Counted from the first letter of the stretch, positions 1 through 8,093 are shown. The stretch: 43,726 nucleotides of DNA from Verrucomicrobiales bacterium (GCA_016795505.1 JAEUHH010000054.1:1-43726), one strand, 5' to 3'. Numbers and translations: made by a program. Notes: a model not told the origin generated them from the letters alone.

Positions 1-82
1 CCCCCCCCCACGTCATCCCCCCCCTCCCGCCATACGCGAGTGCGTTAATTGACTGGAGTTCAGACGTTTGCTCTCCCGATCT
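1..82. other. Sequencing-adapter artefact at contig end
   Basis: Bases 51-82 follow the Illumina TruSeq read-2 adapter almost base for base. They contain GACTGGAGTTCAGACGT, then TGCTCT and CCGATCT, with about two mismatches over 32 bases. Just upstream, CATACG at 31-36 matches the P7 flow-cell sequence, and the bases between would be a sample index. The run starts with a string of C. This is library adapter carried into the assembly and not genomic DNA, so genomic sequence probably begins near base 83. Confidence 0.88.
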
Positions 83-85
83 AGC

Positions 86-218
86 GCCACCGGACCGACC
101 GCCACCGGACCGAACGCCACCGGACCGAACGCCACCGGACCGAACGCCCCCGGACCGAACGCCACCGGACCGAACGCCACCGGACCGAACGCCACCGGGC
201 CAACGCCACCGGGTCGCC
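86..218. repeat. 15-bp tandem repeat array (first block)
   Basis: About nine head-to-tail copies of a 15-bp unit, consensus GCCACCGGACCGAAC, start at 86, 101, 116, 131, 146, 161, 176 and 191, then a degenerate copy at 205. All frames are open because the unit length is a multiple of three and the unit lacks stops, so the translated products are low-complexity and not credible proteins. The array abuts the adapter artefact, so its true length is unknown. Confidence 0.85.
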
Positions 219-224
219 CGAACC

Positions 225-738
225 GAGCGCCAACGGCGCGCCCGCATACCAGCCCAGGGCAACGCCCTGGGTATCCACACGCCCCCGACAGAACGCCCTG
301 AAGGGGCGTCGCATCCGCCACCTCGTCCGGCCAACGATGCGGCGCCCCTTCAGGACGCTCTATTCTATCTGGGGCCGGTTCCCAGGGCGTTGCCCTGGGC
401 TGGTATGCCGTCGGGCCTTCAGCCCGGTTTCAGGAACAGCATTCAATCTCCCGTCACCCACCGGACCGAACGCCAACGGGCCGCCCGACCCGAGCGCCAA
501 CGGCGCACCCGCATACCAGCCCAGGGCAACGCCCTGGGTATCCGCACGCCCCCGACAGAACGCCCTGAAGGGGCGTCGCATCCGCCACCTCGTCCAGCCA
601 ACGATGCGGCGCCCCTTCAGGGCGCTCTATTCTATCTGGGGCCGGTTCCCAGGGCGTTGCCCTGGGCTGGTATGCCGTCGGGCCTTCAGCCCGGTTTCAG
701 GAACAGCATTCAATCTTCCGTCACCCACCGGACCGAAC
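225..738. repeat. 267-bp tandem duplication with nested hairpins
   Basis: Bases 225-491 and 492-738 are near-identical copies with a 267-bp offset. Each copy carries three inverted structures. CCCAGGGC and GCCCTGGG around a short loop appear twice in opposite orientation (near 251 and 382 in copy 1). A long stem joins CCTGAAGGGGCG (296-307) to CGCCCCTTCAGG (343-354). The third is a GGGCCTTCAGCCC hairpin near 413. There is no start or codon pattern of a real gene. This looks like an extragenic palindromic mosaic of the sort often mis-called as short proteins in Planctomycetota and Verrucomicrobiota. Confidence 0.8.
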
Positions 739-805
739 GCCACCGGGCCGACGCCACCGGACCGAACGCCACCGGACCGAACGCCACCGGACCGAACGCC
801 AACGG
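725..805. repeat. 15-bp tandem repeat array (second block)
   Basis: About five more copies of the GCCACCGGACCGAAC unit directly follow the second 267-bp copy, with one degenerate unit reading CCACCGGGCCGA. They match the units at 86-218, so the 15-bp array flanks the duplicated block on both sides. Confidence 0.75.
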
Positions 806-931
806 CGCGCCCGCATACCCCTCGGCCCCTCTTTCCGCCCGTCGCCATCCGTCGCCATCCGTGGGCCTTTATTTCTCATTCCAGGCTCATTGGTCTCACC
901 AACAGATCGGGCGACCAGTCAGTGTGTGGGA

Positions 932-1336
932 GTCGCCTCCCCGACCGTCGAAATGGCGATTGCCAGTCTCCGGGTCGCCTCCCCGACCGTCGAAATGGCG
1001 ACTACCAGTCTCCGGGTCGCCTCCCCGACCGTCGAAAAGACGACTGCCAGTCTCCAGGTCGCCTCCCCGACCGTCGAAATGGCGATTGCCAGTCTCCGGG
1101 TCGCCTCCCCGACCGTCGAAAAGGTGATTGCCAGTCTCCCGGTCGCCTCCTCGACCGTCGAAAAGACGATTGCCAGTCTCCGGGTCGCCTCCTCGACCGT
1201 CGAAAAGACGACTGCCAGTCTCCGGGTCGCCTCCCCGACCGTCGAAAAGACGATTGCCAGTCTCCGGGTCGCCTCCCCGACCGTCGAAAAGACGACTGCC
1301 AGTCTCCGGGACGCCTCCCCGACCGTCGAAAAGGCA
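932..1336. repeat. 42-bp minisatellite, ten copies
   Basis: Ten uninterrupted 42-bp units start at 932, 974, 1016, 1058, 1100, 1142, 1184, 1226, 1268 and 1310; the last is partial. Each begins GTCGCCTCCCCGACCGTCG and ends TGCCAGTCTCCGG. Units differ at a few fixed places: AATGGCG or AAAGACG, GATTG or GACTG, and CCCCGACC or CCTCGACC. There are no unique spacers, so this is not a CRISPR array. All six frames are largely open because 42 is divisible by three. It ends about 120 bp before the next gene. Confidence 0.9.
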
Positions 1337-1454
1337 GATCACGGGGATCACTTCAAAACCTCATCCTTCCGTGGAATTCCGTGTTTTCCGTGGGCACTCA
1401 TTTTCCTTTTTGGGCTAAAGTGAGCCTCTTACCACCTCCACCTACTGCCTGCCC

Positions 1455-2234
1455 ATGCACGCCGCGCTCCGACTCGCCCTGATCACTGGCATCGTGCTGC
1501 TGGTCATCGGGATGACCGTTTACTTCCTCCGCGAAATCCAGAAAAGCCGGGCCGAAACGCCCGCCGCTGCGTCCGGCGGCTCGGCCGTGACCCTGAACCA
1601 GCCGCCGCCCGATGCCACGAAGGGCAAAGCCAAAGCCACCGGCTGGGTCCCGCCCGAGGGCGATCCGGTGCAGCGCTTTCGCGAGCTGAAAAATGCCAGC
1701 GCCCAGGAGCGCAAGGACCTGATTTCCAATTTCATGGCCCTCGGCCACGAGCGGAATCCCGCCATGCTCATCGAGGCGCTCAAGGACCCGTCCACCGACA
1801 TCCGGGTCTTTGCCGTCGAGAGCGCCAGCACCCTGACCGAGGAGGAGTCCACTCTGGTCCTGCAGGAAGCCGCCGCGAATGACAATGCCGATGCCCGCGA
1901 TATGGCCTGGAGCATCGCCGCACCCTATCCCATGCCCGCGAAGGTCAAGATCTATGGCTCTGCCCTGACTCGCGGCAGTGACGAGATCGCCGCCGAGGCG
2001 TTTGAGGAAATGAGCGTGACGCCCGAGATGCCGTTGTTTGAGATGATGCTGTTTCACTCCGTCGATCCCAACCTCCCCGAGCCCCGCCGCCAGCGGCTGC
2101 TGCAGGAGATGCAGGTCTGGCTGGAGCCCGGCGGCGGCGATGTGCCGACCTTCGGCGAATCGAAGGAACTGCTCGCGTGGTGGGAGGCGAATCGGAAGAA
2201 CTACGATCAGTTCATGCTGCGGGTGGATCAGTGA
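1455..2234 (+). CDS. Membrane-anchored HEAT-like repeat protein
   Basis: A 259-residue protein of unknown function. Residues about 7-25 form one hydrophobic helix with few charges before it, which fits an inner-membrane anchor with the rest outside the cytoplasm. After a Pro/Ala/Gly linker (about 35-65), residues about 75-200 are short paired helices with the look of HEAT repeats, including the segment ALKDPSTDIRVFAVESAS. Such repeats usually serve as protein-binding scaffolds. The end is aromatic and charged (LLAWWEANRKNYDQF). The ATG at 1455 is chosen because it leads straight into the membrane segment. The 42-bp repeat array lies upstream and htpG starts 67 bp downstream, so the two may be co-transcribed. 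The partner is unknown. Confidence 0.7.
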   Translation: MHAALRLALITGIVLLVIGMTVYFLREIQKSRAETPAAASGGSAVTLNQPPPDATKGKAKATGWVPPEGDPVQRFRELKNASAQERKDLISNFMALGHERNPAMLIEALKDPSTDIRVFAVESASTLTEEESTLVLQEAAANDNADARDMAWSIAAPYPMPAKVKIYGSALTRGSDEIAAEAFEEMSVTPEMPLFEMMLFHSVDPNLPEPRRQRLLQEMQVWLEPGGGDVPTFGESKELLAWWEANRKNYDQFMLRVDQ

Positions 2235-2301
2235 GCCGGCGGGCGTGATTCCCGCCCTGCGGCTTGACAAGCCGGTAAATCCGATTACCCGAAACACCAC
2301 C

Positions 2302-4167
2302 ATGTCCGAAAATACCCATACCCACGCATTCCAGGCCGAGGTCCGGCAGTTGCTGGACATCGTCATCCACTCCCTCTACACCGACAAAGAGATCTTCGTC
2401 CGCGAACTGGTCTCCAATGCGTCCGACGCGCTGGAAAAGCTCCGGCACCTCCAGCTCACGGAGAAGGAGATTTTCGAGGTGGAGGAGCCGCTCGAGATCC
2501 GCATCACCACCGACGAGACGGCGAACACGCTGACCATCGCCGACTCCGGCATCGGGATGACCCGCGAGGAATTGGTCGAAAACCTCGGCACCATCGCCCA
2601 CTCGGGGTCGAAGAAATTCATGCAGGCCCTGTCCGAGGCCGGGCAGAAGGAGTCGGCCCTGATCGGGCAGTTCGGCGTCGGCTTTTACTCCGCCTTCATG
2701 GTCGCCGATGACGTGAAGGTCTATACCCACAGCTGGCGCACCGATGCGGACCACCTCGTTTGGAGCAGCGACGGCCGCACCGGCTACGACATCGACGAGG
2801 CCCCCGGCCAGAAACGCGGCTGCCGCGTCGTGGTCCACCTGCGCGAGGACCAGAAGGAGTTCGCCCAGCCCCACCGCATCAAGGGCATCCTCGAGAGCTA
2901 CTCCAGCTTCGTCCCCTTCCCCATCCTGCTCAACGGCGAGCGGGTCAACACCGTGGAGGCCCTGTGGCGCAAGCCGAAGAGCGAGATCACCGACGAGCAA
3001 TACACCGAGTTCTACAAGTTCATCGGCAAGGCCTGGGACGAGCCGCGCTACCGCATGCACTTCAGCGCCGACGCGCCGCTGGAGATCAATGCCCTGCTCT
3101 TCGTGCCGAAGGAAAACACCGAGCTGTTCGGCTTCGGCCAGATGGAGCCCGGCGTGTCGCTGTATTGCAAGAACGTCCTCATCGACGACAAACCCGCCGG
3201 CCTGCTGCCCGAGTGGCTGCGCTTCCTGCGCGGCATCATCGACAGCGCCGACCTGCCGCTCAACATCAGCCGCGAATCGATGCAGGACAGCGCGCTGGTG
3301 CGGAAGCTCAACCGCGTCGTCGCCAAACGTTTCCTGAAGTTCCTCGATGGGGAAGCCCGGTCCGACGCCGAGAAATACCGCGACTTTTACACCAAGTTCA
3401 GCCGCTTCCTCAAGGAGGGCGTCGCCACCGATGCCGAGAACAAGGATGCCATCGCCAAGCTGCTCCGCTACGAGTCGTCCATGACCGAGCCCGGCGAGCT
3501 GACCAGTCTGGATGACTACCTGACGCGCGCGAAGGACGGCCAGGACCGCATTTTCTACCTCATCGGCGACAACCGCGCCGCCATCGAGGCCGGCCCCTAT
3601 CTGGAGGCCTTCCAGGCCCGCGGTCTGGAGGTGCTCTATCTGACCGAGCCGATCGACGACTACGTCATCCGCAGTCTCGGCCGCTTTGAGGAAAAGACCC
3701 TCGTCTCTGCCGACCGCGCCGATCTGGATCTCGGCGAGCCCACCACACCCGCCGAAACCGGCGAGCCGCTGCCCGAGGATCGCCTGACCGGCCTGTGCGA
3801 TTTCATCGCCGGTGAGATCGGCGATCTGCGGGTCGAAAAGGTCGAAGCCGGCAACCGCCTGGTCGGCAGCCCGGCCGCGGCGCTGAATCCCGACGAATTC
3901 CTCACCGCCCAGATGCGCCGCATGATGCAGGCCATGAACCCCGACGAGGCCCCACCGCCGCTGAAGGTGCGCCTGGAGATCAATCCCCGCCACGACTTGA
4001 TCCGCAAGCTCGACGCCGCCCGTGACACTGATCCCGAACTCGCGCGTCTCGTCGCCGCCCAACTGTTCGACAACGCCCTCTTCGCCGCCGGCCTGCTTGA
4101 GGACAAAAAATCGATCATTGCCCGCGGCTATGACCTGATGGATCGGGCGCTGAAGTCGCAGCCCTGA
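2302..4167 (+). CDS. htpG: Chaperone protein HtpG (Hsp90)
   Basis: Cytosolic Hsp90-family ATP-dependent chaperone, 621 residues, about the length of Escherichia coli HtpG. The N-terminal GHKL ATPase motifs are intact: ELVSNASDA at 35-43 (catalytic Glu and Mg-binding Asn), DSGIGMT at 81-87 and GQFGVGFY at 122-129, with GTIAHSGSKKF in the lid. The middle domain carries the conserved SRESMQ-type catalytic-loop segment (NISRESMQD), and a C-terminal dimerisation domain follows. The reading frame stays open upstream to 2140, but the homologous N-terminus starts at the ATG at 2302. No strong Shine-Dalgarno is visible. The gene stands between the HEAT-like protein and gatC. Confidence 0.97.
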   Translation: MSENTHTHAFQAEVRQLLDIVIHSLYTDKEIFVRELVSNASDALEKLRHLQLTEKEIFEVEEPLEIRITTDETANTLTIADSGIGMTREELVENLGTIAHSGSKKFMQALSEAGQKESALIGQFGVGFYSAFMVADDVKVYTHSWRTDADHLVWSSDGRTGYDIDEAPGQKRGCRVVVHLREDQKEFAQPHRIKGILESYSSFVPFPILLNGERVNTVEALWRKPKSEITDEQYTEFYKFIGKAWDEPRYRMHFSADAPLEINALLFVPKENTELFGFGQMEPGVSLYCKNVLIDDKPAGLLPEWLRFLRGIIDSADLPLNISRESMQDSALVRKLNRVVAKRFLKFLDGEARSDAEKYRDFYTKFSRFLKEGVATDAENKDAIAKLLRYESSMTEPGELTSLDDYLTRAKDGQDRIFYLIGDNRAAIEAGPYLEAFQARGLEVLYLTEPIDDYVIRSLGRFEEKTLVSADRADLDLGEPTTPAETGEPLPEDRLTGLCDFIAGEIGDLRVEKVEAGNRLVGSPAAALNPDEFLTAQMRRMMQAMNPDEAPPPLKVRLEINPRHDLIRKLDAARDTDPELARLVAAQLFDNALFAAGLLEDKKSIIARGYDLMDRALKSQP

Positions 4168-4265
4168 TGGAGGCGCAAAGGGCCCGGCGAAGCACCGGCG
4201 GCATCCCCGGTTGATTCCCGGGCCGGATTCGCCACATTGTCCGCCATTCGCCCCCGCCTCGCGCC

Positions 4266-4541
4266 ATGGATGTCACCACCGTCGCCAATCTCGCCCGTCT
4301 CGCCCTGACCCCGGAGGAGACGGCCCGCTTCCAGACTCAACTCGATCACATCCTCGGACACATCGAGCAACTGAACCGAGTCGACGTCTCCGGTATCGAA
4401 GCCACCGCCCACGCCAATCCGATTCTCGATGTGATGCGGGCCGACGAGCCGCACGGGCACAGTTTTTCCGCCGACGAGGCACTCGCCAACGCCCCGGAAC
4501 GCAGTCAGGACCAGTTCCGGGTCGTCAAAGTGGTCGAGTGA
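4266..4541 (+). CDS. gatC: Glu-tRNA(Gln)/Asp-tRNA(Asn) amidotransferase subunit C
   Basis: A 91-residue GatC, the small subunit that helps assemble the GatCAB transamidosome, which turns mischarged Glu-tRNA(Gln) or Asp-tRNA(Asn) into the amidated form. Recognisable features are the N-terminal VANLARLAL helix, the LDHILGHIEQLNRVDVSGIE segment, the Pro/Asp-rich DEPHGH region and the final FRVVKVVE strand that packs on GatA. Length is typical. No gatA or gatB follows: the next gene is convergent and ends 15 bp away, so the other subunits must be encoded elsewhere. It may share a transcript with htpG, 98 bp upstream. Confidence 0.93.
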   Translation: MDVTTVANLARLALTPEETARFQTQLDHILGHIEQLNRVDVSGIEATAHANPILDVMRADEPHGHSFSADEALANAPERSQDQFRVVKVVE

Positions 4542-4556
4542 GGCCGGACTCCCCGA

Positions 4557-5858
4557 TCAGGCCGCCGCGACGGCGCCGCGCTCGGGGATTTTCATGCCGT
4601 AGTCGAGGTCGGCGGGCAGGGCGCAGATTTCTTCGATTGCCGCGAAGAGATCGTCGAACTCCATGCCATACACATTGCCGATCAGGAGGTCGGTCAGCTT
4701 GGGCCGCAGCTCCGGGTGGGCTTTGACCAGCTTGCCGAAGCTGAAATTCTCGTTGTAGAAGGCGTAAACGATCTTCCGCATCCGCTCCATGCCCAGGCAG
4801 ACCTGCTCGCCGTAGTGCTGGAAACGACCCGCACTCACGTCACCGGCCGTCAGGGCCTCGTCGATGGCATCGGCAGCCAGTTCACCCGACTTCAGGGCCA
4901 GAAACACGCCGGACGAGAACACCGGGTCGAGGAACCCGAACGCATCGCCCACCAGTACGGCGCCATCGTCGGCGCAATACTTCGAGCGATAGCTGTATTC
5001 GCCGGTCACCCAGTACTCACCCACCTGCCGGGCTGGGGCGAGATGCGACTCGATCCATTTGTTCTCGTGGATCTCGCGGGCCATGATCTCGGCCGGGTCG
5101 CGGGTGTCACGGAACAGGTAGTCCCGCTCCGCCACCACCCCGACGCTGACGCGATTGTCCCGCATCGGGATGTACCAGAACCAGCCTTTTCCCGGCAGAT
5201 ACGCCACCGTAGTGGAGCCGGCGTCGAGCCCCGGATCGCGCACCGCATCCTCGTAGTAGGTCCAGATGGCCACTTTGTTGAGCATCGGGTCGCGGGAGCG
5301 CCAGCGATTTTTCGACACCATCAGGGCGTCACGACCGGTCGCGTCGACCGTCACCGGGGCGAACCACGTGTCCTGCCGCCCGTCGCGGCTCTCCGAGCGC
5401 ACCCCGACGATGCGGCCGTCGGACTCGTCGCGGATCGTGTCGAGCACCTTCGTCTCCTCCAGCACCACGGCGCCATTCCCGCGGGCTTTGTCCATCAGCA
5501 TCTGGTCGAACACCATGCGCTCCACCTGCCAGGTCGTGGCCGAGGGATGGTCGTAGTGCTGGAAAAAGTAAAACGGCCGCGACACCATGCCGTCGGTGGC
5601 CACGAACTGGACCGACAGCTTCTGGGTGAAGCCGATCTCGTCCATTTTCTCCGCCAGGCCCAGCCGGTTCAGCGTGTACCAGCAAAAGGGCATCATCGAT
5701 TCGCCGATGTGGTAGCGGGGAAATTTCTCCTTCTCCAACACCAGCACCCGGCGGCCTTTTTCAGCGAGGAGGGCGGCGGTCGTGCAGCCGGCAGGACCGG
5801 CGCCGATCACGATCACGTCCCAGGGCTTGTCGGTTTCAGTGGGGTCGATCGCTTTCAT
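4557..5858 (-). CDS. FAD-dependent halogenase-like oxidoreductase
   Basis: A 433-residue flavoprotein of the tryptophan-halogenase / geranylgeranyl-reductase superfamily. Visible motifs are GAGPAG at 19-24 (FAD dinucleotide fold), PRYHIGESMMP at 47-57, a Lys at 80 in FTQKLSVQF, GWFWYIPM at 225-232 and GDAFGFLDPVFSSGV at 304-318 (FAD phosphate loop). GWFWYIPM matches the WxWxIP signature of flavin-dependent halogenases, and the Lys sits where phenolic halogenases such as CmlS and PltA keep their chloramine Lys. That match is by eye. It ends an operon, 27 bp after a chorismate-lyase-like gene, so a phenolic or enolic substrate is plausible. A reductase or hydroxylase role cannot be excluded. 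No partner flavin reductase is visible. Confidence 0.8.
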   Translation of the reverse strand: MKAIDPTETDKPWDVIVIGAGPAGCTTAALLAEKGRRVLVLEKEKFPRYHIGESMMPFCWYTLNRLGLAEKMDEIGFTQKLSVQFVATDGMVSRPFYFFQHYDHPSATTWQVERMVFDQMLMDKARGNGAVVLEETKVLDTIRDESDGRIVGVRSESRDGRQDTWFAPVTVDATGRDALMVSKNRWRSRDPMLNKVAIWTYYEDAVRDPGLDAGSTTVAYLPGKGWFWYIPMRDNRVSVGVVAERDYLFRDTRDPAEIMAREIHENKWIESHLAPARQVGEYWVTGEYSYRSKYCADDGAVLVGDAFGFLDPVFSSGVFLALKSGELAADAIDEALTAGDVSAGRFQHYGEQVCLGMERMRKIVYAFYNENFSFGKLVKAHPELRPKLTDLLIGNVYGMEFDDLFAAIEEICALPADLDYGMKIPERGAVAAA

Positions 5859-5885
5859 GGGGGTAATCTAATTCTTTTTTGGAAA

Positions 5886-6518
5886 CTATGAGCCAAACTT
5901 ATTTACGCCACCAATCCAACGCTCGGATTCATCGCTCCGTGGCAAAATTTCGACGATGTCCGCCATCGCCATGCCGTCATCATCGACGAGTTGGTTGCAA
6001 CGGCCGTAGAGCGTCGTCCCCGCGGCCTGGCGCAGGGTGCGGCCCATCATCTCATCCGCCGGCACGGAGAAAAAAGCCGACGGACTCCCATGATGCGGCA
6101 CCCGGCAGTCACCCAGGATGGCGCCCAGCGGCACGCGCCCCTCGACCACCAGATCGCGGGCCTCACCCGGCAGACTGCTGAGATGGATGCCGATGGCGCC
6201 GAACTCCACCGGCAGATCCGAGGCCGCCGCGTGCAGCGTCACCATGCGGAGCAGGTAGTCGTCCGTCAGGACCCGCTCGTGGACTTCCAGATAGAGCTTG
6301 GAATGATGGAACGCCGCCAGCGTCGGCGTCATGTCGTTTTCATGCACCAGCAGGGACCGGTAGGGATAGGGCATCTCCTTCCCGGACAGAAACTGAAAGT
6401 CGGGCAGCGGCTGCCCGGCTCGTTCATAAAAGAAATGCAGCGGCATCAGCCAATGAAGCGCCTGGGCCAGATCGGCCGAGTCACTCGCCTGGGCCGCCCG
6501 GTCAGGTGTAGCGGGCAT
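5886..6518 (-). CDS. Chorismate pyruvate-lyase-like (UbiC-fold) protein
   Basis: A 210-residue protein that aligns by eye to chorismate lyase, which splits chorismate to 4-hydroxybenzoate and pyruvate. ENDMTPTL (60-67) matches the UbiC DSMT segment. YLLRMVTL (88-95) matches YWLREILL, putting Arg91 at UbiC Arg76. RVPLGAIL (128-135) matches TPLGRYL. YGRCNQLV (171-178) matches WGRRSRL. VEILP (189-193) matches TELFLP, putting Glu190 at UbiC Glu155. The key Arg and Glu that bind the carboxylates are therefore kept. The family also includes DUF98 proteins such as mycobacterial Rv2949c. Its start overlaps the end of the radical SAM gene by 17 bp, a sign of translational coupling. It has no signal peptide. 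It could instead bind a related enolpyruvyl or hydroxybenzoate ligand. Confidence 0.75.
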   Translation of the reverse strand: MPATPDRAAQASDSADLAQALHWLMPLHFFYERAGQPLPDFQFLSGKEMPYPYRSLLVHENDMTPTLAAFHHSKLYLEVHERVLTDDYLLRMVTLHAAASDLPVEFGAIGIHLSSLPGEARDLVVEGRVPLGAILGDCRVPHHGSPSAFFSVPADEMMGRTLRQAAGTTLYGRCNQLVDDDGMAMADIVEILPRSDESERWIGGVNKFGS

Positions 6519-7905
6519 CGCGGTGGTGAGGCAGGAAGAACTCGTGGAGCAGACGGTCGATCTGGAGCATGCCCTCTCGATGCAGGGTGATCACATCACC
6601 CTCAACGGTCAGGAAGCCTTCTTTTTCGATGTACTGGAGCTGCTTGGCATACCGTTGGATCGGATCGACGCCGTATTTCTCCCGGATCGCCGAGATGTCG
6701 AGTTGCCCGAGTTTTAGTTGCAGGATGAACTCGCGGATGAAGCGCTCCTCCTCGTTCGTCGGGTAGGCGCGGAAGATCGGCAGCCGCCCGGCATCGATCT
6801 CCATCATGTAGGGTCCCACATCGGCCTGATTCTGGTAATGCACCCCGCCGAACTCGCCAAACGAGGCCACCCCTGCCGAGAGCAAATCGGCCCCGGTCCA
6901 GAGACTGTCACGATAGACGAACTTCACCGTCTTCGGGTCCTTCACCACCGTGTAGGCGCTGTTCACCGTGTAGCCCGCGGCGACGAAGCGGTCGAAAGCC
7001 CAGCTCACCCAGCGGCGCTTCGTCGGCCAGTCGGCCACCGGGGCGGTCACCTGGCCGCTTTCCTTCATCTGTTTGTAGATCGTCGTGTTGTACGGGATCT
7101 CCATCTGGTAGATCGTCACGCAGTCGGGCTGCTGCTCGATCGCGGTGTCCACGCAGCGCTGCCAGTTTTCCTCCGTCTCATCCATCATCCCGGCGATCAG
7201 GTCGATGTTGAGTTGCTGAAAGCCGAGCGTTTTGGCGAAATCGATCGCCCGATAGGCTTCCTTCGACCGGTGGGCGCGGCCATTGACCTCCAGGATGTGG
7301 TCGTTGAAGGCCTCAATGCCCAGACTCAGGCGCGTCACCCCGATTTCGCGGATCGCCTCCAGCTTTTTCTCCGTCAGAGTGCCCGGCTCCGCCTCGAAGG
7401 CCACCTCCTCCGTTTCATCCCACGGAAACAGCTCCTTCATCCGCCCCGTCAGGTCCTGCAGTTGCTGGATCGACAGATAGCTCGGCGTGCCGCCGCCGAA
7501 ATAGACGAACTGCGGCTTTCGCCCCGCCAGATAGGGCTTTTGCGAATACATCTCGAACTCGCGCAGCCCCGCCTGGATGTAGGCATTGATCTCCGCCGCA
7601 TTCTTGTCCGTGTAGACGCGGAAATAGCAGAAGTGGCAGCGCTTCCGGCAAAACGGGATGTGGAAATACAGACCCAGCTTGGTATCCACCGGCGCCGGTC
7701 GCTCCAGGACCGACTCAACCGACGGCTTCATCTCCGGCTTCCAGAACGAAAACGGCGGATAATTCGCCACGAAGTAGTTACCCGCCTCAGTCTTCTCCGC
7801 CGCGCCGTGGGCCTTGTCGGTTTGCAGGGGCGTGCGGATGGCCGGCAGCGTCCCGGCGATCCCGGAGGCGGCATTCGTTTCAGCGTCGTCGGTGGGCTCG
7901 ATCAT
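6502..7905 (-). CDS. HemN/HemW-like radical SAM enzyme
   Basis: A 467-residue radical SAM protein. The [4Fe-4S] motif is C86-x3-C90-x2-C93 within FHIPFCRKRCHFCYF, and FGGGTPSYL (136-144) is the SAM-binding glycine motif in the form used by the coproporphyrinogen oxidase / HemW group. RLSLGIEAFNDHILEVNGR and IDLIAGMMDETEENW also follow that group, and a HemN C-terminal-like region runs from about 370. Residues 1-70 are a non-conserved extension. It opens the operon with the chorismate-lyase-like and halogenase-like genes. That context points to tailoring of a small molecule, such as class C methylation or cyclopropanation, more than to heme synthesis. The sequence alone does not settle the reaction. 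Confidence 0.85.
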   Translation of the reverse strand: MIEPTDDAETNAASGIAGTLPAIRTPLQTDKAHGAAEKTEAGNYFVANYPPFSFWKPEMKPSVESVLERPAPVDTKLGLYFHIPFCRKRCHFCYFRVYTDKNAAEINAYIQAGLREFEMYSQKPYLAGRKPQFVYFGGGTPSYLSIQQLQDLTGRMKELFPWDETEEVAFEAEPGTLTEKKLEAIREIGVTRLSLGIEAFNDHILEVNGRAHRSKEAYRAIDFAKTLGFQQLNIDLIAGMMDETEENWQRCVDTAIEQQPDCVTIYQMEIPYNTTIYKQMKESGQVTAPVADWPTKRRWVSWAFDRFVAAGYTVNSAYTVVKDPKTVKFVYRDSLWTGADLLSAGVASFGEFGGVHYQNQADVGPYMMEIDAGRLPIFRAYPTNEEERFIREFILQLKLGQLDISAIREKYGVDPIQRYAKQLQYIEKEGFLTVEGDVITLHREGMLQIDRLLHEFFLPHHRDARYT

Positions 7906-8035
7906 GGCAGGGAGGTCAAAAACCGGGGGAAAAAGTTTTCAGATGGGGAAAATGCCGGGAATCGGAAGCAGCCGCGCTTCCCTCCGACCATACACCAGCC
8001 CGCCCCGCCCGCAAACAGCCTTGCCGCCTGCGGCG

Positions 8036-8084
8036 GAAATCCGAAATCCGAAACAGCCTCAAACTTTGAACTTTGAACTTTGAA
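8036..8084. repeat. Heptamer repeats after the PQQ-propeller gene
   Basis: Two and a half copies of a GAAATCC-type heptamer (8036-8055) precede three perfect copies of CTTTGAA at 8064-8070, 8071-8077 and 8078-8084. Read on the coding strand of the neighbouring propeller gene, this is AGTTCAA repeated, starting about ten bases after its stop codon. The same array in the same relative position follows the second propeller gene at 22407. The gap 7906-8093 holds no other feature. Confidence 0.75.
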
Positions 8085-8093
8085 CTCCGAGTT

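Noticed and set aside
932-1336. CRISPR-like regular array
   Set aside because: The units are contiguous and nearly identical over their whole 42 bases, with no unique spacers and no cas genes in the window.
337-1482. 381-codon plus-strand frame across the repeats
   Set aside because: It is built from repeats of 15, 267 and 42 bases, all multiples of three, so it is open by arithmetic. The peptide is low-complexity and the frame has no ribosome binding site.
2212-4062. 616-codon minus-strand frame opposite htpG
   Set aside because: Open only because of codon bias on the htpG strand; the product has low-complexity Gly/Val/Leu/Asp composition and no family pattern.
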